Shown here one piece after another: positions 25,999 to 33,685 of a stretch of DNA of 64,000 bases. Position 1 is the first letter of the stretch; every line of letters begins with the position of its first letter. Where the stretch lies: the NCBI GenBank assembly GCA_947382645.1, contig CANDAE010000006.1, positions 1 to 64,000 of the forward strand, given 5' to 3'. This DNA comes from Suilimivivens sp009774465 (GTDB lineage: Bacteria > Bacillota > Clostridia > Lachnospirales > Lachnospiraceae). A program made the translations under genes and the position numbers. Below the pieces are notes generated by a model. It worked only from the letters and a program-made list of their open reading frames with translations. It had not been told where the DNA came from and did no database searches.

Positions 25999-26901
25999 AT
26001 GATTTCTATTTTGTTGACTATTTTAAAAGTATTAGGTCTGATTTTGCTTATCCTGCTGGGAATTTTACTGGTGCTGATCCTTCTGGTATTATTTGTACCG
26101 GTCAGGTACCGGATTACTCTTCACCGGAAGGAGGAAGAAGAAGCGCCAGTAACGGCAAAGGTAAGAATTACATGGCTGCTGCACATAGTAAGTGCAGTGT
26201 TTAGTTATCCGGAGGAAGCATATATAAAAATAAAATTGTTTTTTATTACAGTGTTCAGGTCTGATCAGCCTCCAAAGGAAAAAGCAAAAAAAGAAAAAAA
26301 GCAAAAGGAAAATACGCCAAAGAAAGCGCATAAGACGGAAGAAAAGCCGCCAAATGAAAAAACAGACGTTTCCCCATCGGAAAATGAAAACAGAACTGTC
26401 GGGAAAGAACATGGAGAAGAATCAGCAGAATCAGCGAAAGCTGACAAAAAAGATTTTTTCAAAAAGCTTTTATTTATACTTAAAAATATTAAGTACACAA
26501 TCATAAAAATATGTGATAAGATAAAACATATTGTAAACAATATCCGGTATTATATTGATATTTTAAAAAGCGATACCTTCCGCAAGGCATGGAGCATATG
26601 TTCACCACAGGTATTTGGCCTGCTTAAAAGTATTCTGCCAGGGAAAATACAGGGAAATATCAAAATAGGAACAGGAGATCCGGCAGGTACAGGACAGGTT
26701 TTGGCGGTTTATGGTATTTTATATCCACTGATTGGCAATCATATAGAGATAATTCCGGATTTTGAGCGGCAGATCGTGGAAGGTGATCTTTTCATCAAAG
26801 GAAAAATTACATTTTTCAGGCTGGTAAAAACAGCATGGATCGTTTATTTTAACAAAGATTTACGTCATTTGATCAAATTATTAAAAAGGGAGGCGGCATA
26901 A
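25999..26901 (+). CDS. DUF2953 domain membrane protein
   Basis: 300 residues. One N-terminal membrane helix (about 3-33) leads into FVPVRYRITLHRKEEEE, typical of DUF2953. A Lys/Glu-rich low-complexity insert (about 92-150) follows, then the conserved C-terminal part with IKIGTGDPAGTGQVLAVYGIL. DUF2953 genes are regularly found directly before gerW/ytfJ in sporulating Clostridia, as here, where gerW starts at the very next base. A sporulation role is plausible but not shown. Confidence 0.82.
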   Translation: MISILLTILKVLGLILLILLGILLVLILLVLFVPVRYRITLHRKEEEEAPVTAKVRITWLLHIVSAVFSYPEEAYIKIKLFFITVFRSDQPPKEKAKKEKKQKENTPKKAHKTEEKPPNEKTDVSPSENENRTVGKEHGEESAESAKADKKDFFKKLLFILKNIKYTIIKICDKIKHIVNNIRYYIDILKSDTFRKAWSICSPQVFGLLKSILPGKIQGNIKIGTGDPAGTGQVLAVYGILYPLIGNHIEIIPDFERQIVEGDLFIKGKITFFRLVKTAWIVYFNKDLRHLIKLLKREAA

Positions 26902-27303
26902 ATGGCAGAAAACAATTTTACAGGAGTGATTGAATCTCTTATGAAGGGGATGAATACTGTTTTATCCACAAAAACAGTTGTAGGTGAGGCAACACAGATA
27001 GGAGACACGATTATTTTACCATTGGTGGATGTTACTTTTGGCGTGGGTGCCGGTGCCAGTGCAGCAGATAAAAAAACAGGCGGTGCAGGCGGATTTTCAG
27101 GAAAGCTTACCCCAAGCGCCGTACTGGTAATCAAAAATGGAAGCACCAAGCTGGTGAATATTAAAAATCAGGATACCGTAACAAAAGTTTTGGATATGAT
27201 ACCTGACCTTGTAGACAAATTTACAACACCAAAAGATGAAATGATGGATGATGATGTGGCAGTGGATATCGCTTTTCCGGAAGAAGCGGATGATGGGAAA
27301 TAA
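26902..27303 (+). CDS. gerW: GerW (YtfJ) family sporulation protein
   Basis: 133 residues, about the family's usual length. The conserved core VIESLMKGMNTVLSTKTVVGE and GDTIILPLVDVTFGVGAG is present, followed by a Gly-rich loop. In Bacillus subtilis YtfJ/GerW is made in the forespore and needed for normal germination responses. Its presence supports a spore-forming host. GGGAGG lies just before the ATG, inside the end of the upstream gene. Confidence 0.88.
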   Translation: MAENNFTGVIESLMKGMNTVLSTKTVVGEATQIGDTIILPLVDVTFGVGAGASAADKKTGGAGGFSGKLTPSAVLVIKNGSTKLVNIKNQDTVTKVLDMIPDLVDKFTTPKDEMMDDDVAVDIAFPEEADDGK

Positions 27304-27355
27304 TTTCAGGGTAACTGCATAAGATAAAGTAAGAAGCATAAGTGGGTGGATACGC

Positions 27356-27496
27356 ATGAAAAAACTGATTGGTTTTATCGCTTTTTGGATTGCAGTTGGA
27401 ATGCTGCTTATGCTTTTTCTTGCACATCATTATCTTATTGCACTTATTATTATAGCGCTTTTGCTTTTGATAGGCTATAATTGTTATCTGCAGTAG
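27356..27496 (+). CDS. Small two-helix membrane protein (46 residues)
   Basis: Starts MKKLIGFIAFWIAVGMLLML and ends IIIALLLLIGYNCYLQ: two hydrophobic helices joined by a short HHY turn. GGGTGG lies 7 bases before the ATG. Codon use and the Lys-Lys start look genuine. Similar short membrane proteins occur after gerW in Lachnospiraceae as I remember them. Function unknown. Confidence 0.6.
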   Translation: MKKLIGFIAFWIAVGMLLMLFLAHHYLIALIIIALLLLIGYNCYLQ

Positions 27497-27527
27497 TTTT
27501 GTGTTGAAAGGGAATTGGTTATTTGCT

Positions 27528-28019
27528 ATGGAGGATACGGAAAAGGTGCTTGATGCCGGGCTTGACGCGGAGGAGTTTGAAAAGGCTCTGGCAGAAGCCA
27601 AAGGAGAAGAAAAAGCTCTAAATGAATTAAAGGAGTGGCTGTCTAAGGAAAACAACCGAATTCAGATGGAGCGGAAAAGGCTTAAACAGGAGGAAGCCTT
27701 TTTTGAGAAAAAAATGGACATATTAAAAAGCGGATTTGCCCAGCTTGATTTAGAACGCAAAAAAGTGGAGCGGGACAGGCTTATGCTTGAGGCGGAAAAA
27801 AATGCCCATGTAAGTTATACCAGACAGGAGAAGAATATGGATGTGGCTGAAATGCTGTTTCAGGGTGTAAACAGCCACCTGGCTTTAAAGAAACGATACA
27901 GAGATTTGATTAAAATGTTTCATCCCGACAACATTGCAGGGGATCATGACATGGTGCTTGTTATAAATAAAATATACGAGGAATTGAAACAGGATTATGA
28001 GATGGGAAAAAGAGCATAA
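27528..28019 (+). CDS. Coiled-coil protein with a C-terminal J-domain-like segment
   Basis: 163 residues from the ATG at 27528; a GTG at 27501 would add nine. A long charged coiled coil (about 25-105, many Lys/Glu/Arg) is followed by KKRYRDLIKMFHPDNIAGDH and a last helix ending YEELKQDYEMG. The HPD tripeptide between two helices is what a J domain shows, but helix I is replaced by the coiled coil. Some J-like proteins recruit DnaK this way (inference). A bidirectional terminator follows. The start is weakly supported because no good ribosome-binding site is near. Confidence 0.65.
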   Translation: MEDTEKVLDAGLDAEEFEKALAEAKGEEKALNELKEWLSKENNRIQMERKRLKQEEAFFEKKMDILKSGFAQLDLERKKVERDRLMLEAEKNAHVSYTRQEKNMDVAEMLFQGVNSHLALKKRYRDLIKMFHPDNIAGDHDMVLVINKIYEELKQDYEMGKRA

Positions 28020-28060
28020 AAAACGGATGCCGCGCTTCGCATACCATCCTTATAAAAAAA

Positions 28061-28084
28061 GCTGGCTTTAAAAGCCAGCCTTTT
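28061..28084. terminator. Bidirectional terminator between the J-like gene and rpmB
   Basis: GCTGGCTT (28061-28068) pairs with AAGCCAGC (28072-28079). On the minus strand it is followed by seven T, making it the rpmB terminator; on the plus strand a CCTTTT tail follows. Confidence 0.75.
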
Positions 28085-28092
28085 AAAAATTA

Positions 28093-28278
28093 TTATGCTC
28101 TTTCAACTCTGCCTGATTTTAAGCAGCCTGTACAAACGTGCATTCTTTTGGAAGCTCCGTTTACTTTGCATTTAACCTTTTTGATGTTTGAATTCCAGAT
28201 TCTGTTAGATCTTCTATGAGAATGGCTTACGTTATTTCCGAAATGAACACCCTTACCACAAATATCACATTTAGCCAT
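28093..28278 (-). CDS. rpmB: Large-subunit ribosomal protein L28
   Basis: 61 residues. MAKCDICGKGVHFGNNVSHSH is the classic L28 opening, with a CxxC pair here and another (CTGC) near the end, suggesting the zinc-binding (C+) form. ATG 28278 has GGAGGTGTAACG just upstream; a longer frame to 28314 is only leader. Single-gene transcript on the minus strand, divergent from asp23, an arrangement common in Firmicutes. Confidence 0.96.
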   Translation of the reverse strand: MAKCDICGKGVHFGNNVSHSHRRSNRIWNSNIKKVKCKVNGASKRMHVCTGCLKSGRVERA

Positions 28279-28323
28279 CGTTACACCTCCTGACAATTGA
28301 TAATAAACATACACAACAGTTGT

Positions 28324-28352
28324 ATAATATCAGAAATTAAACCAGAATGCAA
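28324..28352 (-). promoter_or_regulatory. rpmB promoter
   Basis: Read on the minus strand: TTGCAT (28352-28347), exactly 17 bases, then TATTAT (28329-28324). The distance to the rpmB start is short, and no L28-specific leader is seen. Confidence 0.65.
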
Positions 28353-28449
28353 GCGTAATTTTAATTATTTTACTTTAGATTTATGTTTCTTTTTTTCCTT
28401 TTTAAGGTTATAATACAATATATATGTTCAAAATATAAGGAGGCAGCCT

Positions 28450-28824
28450 ATGAAAAATTCTTCCATGAAGGAAACTTCAATGAATACGCATATGGGGAAT
28501 ATAGCAATTGATAATGATGTAATTGCCCAATACGCAGGAAGCATTGCAATGGAATGCTTTGGTATTGTAGGAATGGCAGGCATTAATGTTAAGGATGGCC
28601 TGGTGAAACTGCTGAAAAGAGACAGCATGACCAGAGGCATCAATGTTTCTATCAATAATAACAAACTGACAATCAATTTTCATGTAATTGTAGCTTATGG
28701 TGTAGGTATACTTGCAGTTTCCGATAACCTGATCAGTAATGTAAAGTATAAGGTAGAGGAGTTTACAGGAATACATGTGGAAAAAATAAACATCTTTGTT
28801 GAAGGTGTTAGAGTGATTGATTAA
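28450..28824 (+). CDS. Asp23/Gls24 family protein
   Basis: 124 residues. The family core NIAIDNDVIAQYAGSIAMECFGIVGMAG and a C-terminal VEEFTGIHVEKINIFVEGVRV are seen. Firmicutes Asp23-like proteins are abundant envelope-linked or cytosolic proteins; the YloU-type member is always encoded directly before the DAK2/FakA gene, as here (14-base gap). TAAGGAGG lies 7 bases before the ATG. A TATAAT at 28409 probably belongs to its promoter, although the -35 is poor. Confidence 0.88.
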   Translation: MKNSSMKETSMNTHMGNIAIDNDVIAQYAGSIAMECFGIVGMAGINVKDGLVKLLKRDSMTRGINVSINNNKLTINFHVIVAYGVGILAVSDNLISNVKYKVEEFTGIHVEKINIFVEGVRVID

Positions 28825-28838
28825 GAGGAGGACTTGCT

Positions 28839-30509
28839 GTGACTAATACAATCGACGCTAAGATACTTGCAAAGATGTTCTTAGCTGGAGCTAAAAATCT
28901 GGAATCCCAGAAAGAATGGATTAATGACCTGAATGTTTTTCCGGTGCCGGATGGTGATACCGGAACCAATATGACACTTACGATCATGTCCGCAGCGAAA
29001 GATGTTGCTGCAATGGAAAATCCGGATATGATATCTCTTTGTAAAGCAATTTCTTCCGGCTCGTTAAGAGGAGCCAGAGGCAACTCAGGGGTTATATTGT
29101 CCCAGCTTTTCCGTGGATTTACCAAGTCCATCAGAGAAAAGGATGCATTAGATATTCCCGTATTTGCAGATGCATTTGAAAAAGCAGTGGAAACTGCATA
29201 TAAGGCAGTCATGAAGCCCAAGGAAGGTACGATTTTAACTGTTGCAAAAGGAGCCAGCATAAGAGCAAGAGAACTGGCAGATGAAGGCTGCAGTGACCTT
29301 TCGTATTTTTTTGATGAAGTGATTAAATATGCAGATGAAGTATTGGAAAGAACTCCGGAAATGCTTCCTGTTTTAAAGCAGGCAGGAGTTGTTGACTCTG
29401 GTGGTCAAGGACTTATGCAGGTTTTAAAAGGTGCATATGACGCATTCCTTGGCAAGGAAATTGATTTGACAATTAAAGAAGTGAAATCAGCACCAAATAC
29501 CAGGGCAAAGGCAGAGGCACAGCCAGATATTGACATTAAGTATGGTTACTGCACAGAGTTTATCATTATGCTCAGCAGAAACTTTAATATTAAAACGGAA
29601 ATGGATTTCAAGGAATATCTGGAATCTATTGGTGATTCAATTGTTGTGGTGGCAGACGATGACGTGGTTAAGGTACACGTACATACGAATGATCCCGGAC
29701 TTGCAATCCAGAAGGCTCTTAAGTATGGTGCGTTATCTAATTTAAAGATTGACAATATGCGTCTGGAACACCAGGAAAAGCTTTTCAGGGAGGAACAGGC
29801 CAGGGAGAGCAGGGCGGATGAGCAGATGGCAGAGGAACCGATGCCGCACAAGGAAGTAGGCTTTATTGCAGTATCAGTTGGAGAAGGCATTAATGATATT
29901 TTTAAAGGTCTGGGAGTGGATTACATTATTGAAGGCGGACAAACAATGAATCCCAGCACAGAAGATATGCTGAATGCAATTGAACGGGTAAATGCAGATT
30001 CTGTGTTCATTCTTCCAAATAACAAGAATATCATCCTTGCAGCCAATCAGGCGCAGATGATGGTGAAAGACAAGAATATTATAGTTATTCCGACTAAGAC
30101 GGTGCCGCAGGGAATTACTGCGATTATTAATTATGTTCCGGATATGAGCGTACAGGAAAATGAAGAGAACATGAAGTCTGAAATCGGTAATGTTAAGACC
30201 GGACAGGTAACTTATGCTGTAAGGGATACTGTGATTGATGATAAGGAAATCAAGCAGGGGGATTACATGGGACTTGGAGATGCAGGTATTCTTTCTGTGG
30301 GAAGCAGCGTTTCCGATGTTACATTTGATATGGTAAAGGAAATGATGAGCGACGATTTGGAGCTGATCAGTGTTTACTATGGAGAAGAGATAACAGAAGA
30401 TGTGGCAAATGAATTAAAGACACGGATTGAAAAGGAATATCCATCCTGCGACATTGAGCTGCAGTATGGCGGACAACCGATCTATTACTATATCATTTCA
30501 GCCGAATGA
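28839..30509 (+). CDS. fakA: DAK2 domain fatty-acid kinase subunit (FakA/YloV-like)
   Basis: 556 residues. The N-terminal DhaL-type ATP-binding domain has PVPDGDTGTNMTLT (metal/nucleotide aspartates) and GARGNSGVILSQLFRG. The middle and C-terminal parts match YloV/FakA. FakA phosphorylates a fatty acid presented by a DegV-type FakB protein, feeding exogenous fatty acids into phospholipid. A DegV gene lies 2.3 kb downstream. Translation starts at GTG (28839) after GAGGAGG. A terminator follows. Confidence 0.85.
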   Translation: MTNTIDAKILAKMFLAGAKNLESQKEWINDLNVFPVPDGDTGTNMTLTIMSAAKDVAAMENPDMISLCKAISSGSLRGARGNSGVILSQLFRGFTKSIREKDALDIPVFADAFEKAVETAYKAVMKPKEGTILTVAKGASIRARELADEGCSDLSYFFDEVIKYADEVLERTPEMLPVLKQAGVVDSGGQGLMQVLKGAYDAFLGKEIDLTIKEVKSAPNTRAKAEAQPDIDIKYGYCTEFIIMLSRNFNIKTEMDFKEYLESIGDSIVVVADDDVVKVHVHTNDPGLAIQKALKYGALSNLKIDNMRLEHQEKLFREEQARESRADEQMAEEPMPHKEVGFIAVSVGEGINDIFKGLGVDYIIEGGQTMNPSTEDMLNAIERVNADSVFILPNNKNIILAANQAQMMVKDKNIIVIPTKTVPQGITAIINYVPDMSVQENEENMKSEIGNVKTGQVTYAVRDTVIDDKEIKQGDYMGLGDAGILSVGSSVSDVTFDMVKEMMSDDLELISVYYGEEITEDVANELKTRIEKEYPSCDIELQYGGQPIYYYIISAE

Positions 30510-30539
30510 TCGTAACAGTTTAAATGAGTATTTTTTATA

Positions 30540-30563
30540 AAGGACGGTTTTTCCGTCCTTTTT
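30540..30563 (+). terminator. Terminator after fakA
   Basis: AAGGACGG (30540-30547) pairs with CCGTCCTT (30553-30560) and is followed by T residues. recG starts only 28 bases later. Confidence 0.75.
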
Positions 30564-30590
30564 GTATCCTGTAATTGTGGGGGAGCCTGG

Positions 30591-32702
30591 ATGAAGTATT
30601 CAGATGACATTATAAAATTAAAGGGAATTGGTGAAAAGACAGCAAAGCTTTTTTATAAATTGGGGATTTATACCATAAAGGATCTGCTTTTTTATTATCC
30701 TAAAAATTATCAAAGCTTTGAAGAACCGGTAAAGATTGCCGGGGTGGCAGAAGGGGAGACAGTTACTGTTGAATTGTTCCTTCCATCAGATTTTAAATGG
30801 AAAAAGCTGAGGAATCTTACCATTGGCACAGGCATATGCAGTGATGGAAACGATAAAATATCTGTTTCTTACTTTAATGTTCCTTATCTGAAAAATAAAT
30901 TAAAGGTAGGAAGCAGTTTTCTGTTCCGTGGGAAAATAAAAATAGAAAACGGGAAATATCATATGGACCAGCCGGTATTATTTACCTGGGACGAATACAC
31001 AGAAAAAATGGGACAGCTCCAGCCCTGCTATGGTCTTACTGCCGGACTTGGCAATAAAGCTGTTATGAAGGCTGTAAAGCAGGCGTTAAAGGAACTTGTA
31101 CCGGACTTTGAAAATTCATCAGAGGTTACAGATGATTGTGACGCAGGTTTATTTGGGGAAATTCTGCCGGAAGAGATAAAAAAAGAGTATGCTCTCGCAT
31201 CCAGAAGCTGTGCCTTTTGGCAGATTCATTTTCCAAAGGATTGGGAAAACATGCTAAAGGCGCGAACAAGACTGGTGTTTGATGAACTGTTTTTATTTCT
31301 TTTATCTGTCCGTAAAATGAAAGAATACAATGAAGCTTTATGCAGTGACTATCCCATGATAGAAACAGCGTGGACAAAGCGGTTTCTGGAAATGCTGCCC
31401 TATAAGCTTACCAATGCTCAAATACGGGTATGGCAGGAAATTGAAAAAGATCTTTTAAGCGGTATGTGCATGAACCGGCTGGTGCAGGGCGATGTTGGTT
31501 CAGGTAAAACGATTCTGGCCTTTTTATCGTTGTTAATGACCATAAGTAATGGATATCAGGGAGCGCTTATGGCGCCTACGGAGATTTTGGCAGCCCAGCA
31601 TTTTGAACAGTTAAGCAGTATGACAAAACAATATCACCTGCCTTTTAAGCCGGTTCTTTTGACTGGTTCTGTAAGTGCAGCGGCAAAAAAAGAGATATAC
31701 AGGCAGATAGAAGGGGGAGAATTTAATGTAATTATTGGAACCCATGCATTGATACAGGAAAAGGTAAAATATCGAAATCTTGCATTGGTGATAACAGATG
31801 AGCAGCATCGCTTCGGTGTCCGGCAAAGAGAAATTCTGGGAGAAAAAGGCGGAAGAACTCATGTTCTGGTGATGAGTGCCACACCGATTCCGCGTACACT
31901 GGCAATTATTCTCTATGGAGACCTTCATTTGTCTGTTGTGGATGAGATGCCGGCAGAACGTCTTCCCATTAAAAACTGTGTGGTAAATATTTCTTACCGC
32001 AGGAAAGCATACGAGTTTCTCACAAAAGAAGTGCGGGCAGGGCATCAGGTTTATGTGATTTGTCCTATGGTGGAAGCCGGTGATGCTGATATGGAAGGAA
32101 TTCAAAATGTAACTGACTATGGAGAAAAGCTGCGGATGGAGCTGCCTGAGGATGTTCATGTGGAAATCCTGCATGGAAAAATGAAACCGGCAGAAAAAAA
32201 GAGGATTATGGAAGCATTTTCAAGGGGAGATATTCATGTGCTGGTTTCAACTACAGTGATTGAAGTGGGAATTAATGTGCCTAATGCAACTGTAATGATA
32301 GTGGAAAATGCGGAGCGTTTCGGCCTGGCCCAGCTTCACCAGCTTCGCGGCAGAATAGGAAGAGGAAAATCACAGTCCTATTGTATTTTTATTGATGGCG
32401 CAGGTAAGGAAAAAACTACGGAGCGGTTAAAAATATTAAATCATTCCAACGATGGATTTTATATAGCGGAAGAAGATTTAAAATTGCGGGGGCCGGGGGA
32501 TTTGTTTGGAATCAGACAAAGCGGGGCAATGGAATTTAAGATTGCCGATATTTATCAGGATGCCGGACTGCTGAAAAAAATCAGCGTTACGGTAGATCGT
32601 ATGCTTAGTGAGGACAGAATGCTGGAAAGTGAAAAGTATGCCCGCCTGAAACAGTATCTGAATGAAAATGCTGGAAATTTTATTGACTTTAGAACAATCT
32701 GA
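30591..32702 (+). CDS. recG: ATP-dependent DNA helicase RecG
   Basis: 703 residues. The N-terminal wedge/OB region that grips forked DNA starts IIKLKGIGEKTAKLFYKLGI. Helicase motifs follow: Walker A GDVGSGKT, DEQHRFG (motif II), SATPIPRTL (motif III) and QLRGRIGRG (motif VI). RecG reverses stalled forks and rescues junctions. The length matches the family. GGGGGAG lies 7 bases before the ATG. Downstream 32703-32806 holds imperfect palindromes but no clear terminator. Confidence 0.95.
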   Translation: MKYSDDIIKLKGIGEKTAKLFYKLGIYTIKDLLFYYPKNYQSFEEPVKIAGVAEGETVTVELFLPSDFKWKKLRNLTIGTGICSDGNDKISVSYFNVPYLKNKLKVGSSFLFRGKIKIENGKYHMDQPVLFTWDEYTEKMGQLQPCYGLTAGLGNKAVMKAVKQALKELVPDFENSSEVTDDCDAGLFGEILPEEIKKEYALASRSCAFWQIHFPKDWENMLKARTRLVFDELFLFLLSVRKMKEYNEALCSDYPMIETAWTKRFLEMLPYKLTNAQIRVWQEIEKDLLSGMCMNRLVQGDVGSGKTILAFLSLLMTISNGYQGALMAPTEILAAQHFEQLSSMTKQYHLPFKPVLLTGSVSAAAKKEIYRQIEGGEFNVIIGTHALIQEKVKYRNLALVITDEQHRFGVRQREILGEKGGRTHVLVMSATPIPRTLAIILYGDLHLSVVDEMPAERLPIKNCVVNISYRRKAYEFLTKEVRAGHQVYVICPMVEAGDADMEGIQNVTDYGEKLRMELPEDVHVEILHGKMKPAEKKRIMEAFSRGDIHVLVSTTVIEVGINVPNATVMIVENAERFGLAQLHQLRGRIGRGKSQSYCIFIDGAGKEKTTERLKILNHSNDGFYIAEEDLKLRGPGDLFGIRQSGAMEFKIADIYQDAGLLKKISVTVDRMLSEDRMLESEKYARLKQYLNENAGNFIDFRTI

Positions 32703-32806
32703 CAGTAAGATATATTTGTGTGTTTATGCGCAAATGCGCACAATATATAGTGGATTTAAAATAAAACAAAAATAAAAGATTGTTATTTTAAGAGAGGTTT
32801 GCAAAC

Positions 32807-33673
32807 ATGAGCAGAAAAATTGCAGTTGTAACAGATTCTAACAGCGGAATTACCCAGGCGGAAGCTTTAGAGCGGGGGATAAAAGTGCTTCCCATGCCCT
32901 TCATGATCAATGAAGAAACTTTTTATGAGGACATTACCCTTACCCAGAATGAATTTTATGAAAAGCTGGAAAGCGGTGCAGATGTGGTAACCAGCCAGCC
33001 ATCTCCCGAGTCGGTAATGAAACTGTGGGATGAAGTGCTTAAGGCGTATGATGAAATCGTTTATATTCCCATGAGCAGCGGCTTATCAGGTTCCTGCCAA
33101 AGCGCAATTATGCTTTCAGAAGATTATGATGGCAGAGTACAGGTAGTCAATAATCAGAGAATTTCCGTCACGCAAAGACAGTCTGCACTGGATGCAAAAC
33201 TGCTGGCAGACCGGGGAATGGATGCGGCTGAAATTAAGGATTTTCTGGAAAAGGATAAATACAATTCCAGCATTTATATTATGCTGGATACATTATACTA
33301 TTTAAAAAAAGGCGGAAGAATCACGCCTGCGGCCGCTGCAATCGGCACAATGCTTAAACTTAAGCCGGTGCTTACCATTCAGGGAGATAAGCTGGATGCT
33401 TTTGCAAAGGCCAGAACCAGCAATCAGGGCAAGAGCATTATGATCAATGCCATCAGAAACGACATGGAAAACCGGTTTGGCGGTGCAAGGGCAGATAATA
33501 TATGGCTGGAGGTTGCTTATACCAAGAATGAAGAGACTATGAGACAGTTTGTTGAAGAACTGGAAAAAGAATTTCCGGGCTTTGATATTGTGGCAAATCC
33601 TCTTTCTTTAAGCGTTGCATGTCACATTGGTCCTGGTGCGCTGGCAGTTGCCTGCTGTAAAAAAATCAAATAG
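32807..33673 (+). CDS. DegV family fatty-acid-binding protein
   Basis: 288 residues. Typical features are the start IAVVTDSNSGITQAEA, the PMSSGLSGSCQSA loop that holds the fatty-acid carboxylate, and GGRITPAAAAIGTMLKLKPVLTIQGDKLDAFAKART. DegV proteins act as FakB, delivering fatty acids to FakA, which is encoded 2.3 kb upstream. GAGAGG precedes the ATG. It is 12 bases before the topoisomerase genes and may be co-transcribed with them. Confidence 0.9.
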   Translation: MSRKIAVVTDSNSGITQAEALERGIKVLPMPFMINEETFYEDITLTQNEFYEKLESGADVVTSQPSPESVMKLWDEVLKAYDEIVYIPMSSGLSGSCQSAIMLSEDYDGRVQVVNNQRISVTQRQSALDAKLLADRGMDAAEIKDFLEKDKYNSSIYIMLDTLYYLKKGGRITPAAAAIGTMLKLKPVLTIQGDKLDAFAKARTSNQGKSIMINAIRNDMENRFGGARADNIWLEVAYTKNEETMRQFVEELEKEFPGFDIVANPLSLSVACHIGPGALAVACCKKIK

Positions 33674-33685
33674 GAGTTTATTGTA

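Noticed and set aside
31611..32174. Minus-strand 187-codon frame inside recG
   Set aside because: It lies wholly within helicase motifs of recG. Composition is rich in His, Phe and Cys, as expected of an antisense shadow.
32703..32806. Terminator after recG
   Set aside because: Imperfect palindromes (TATAT and GCGCAAATGCGC) are present, but none has a good stem followed by a T-run.
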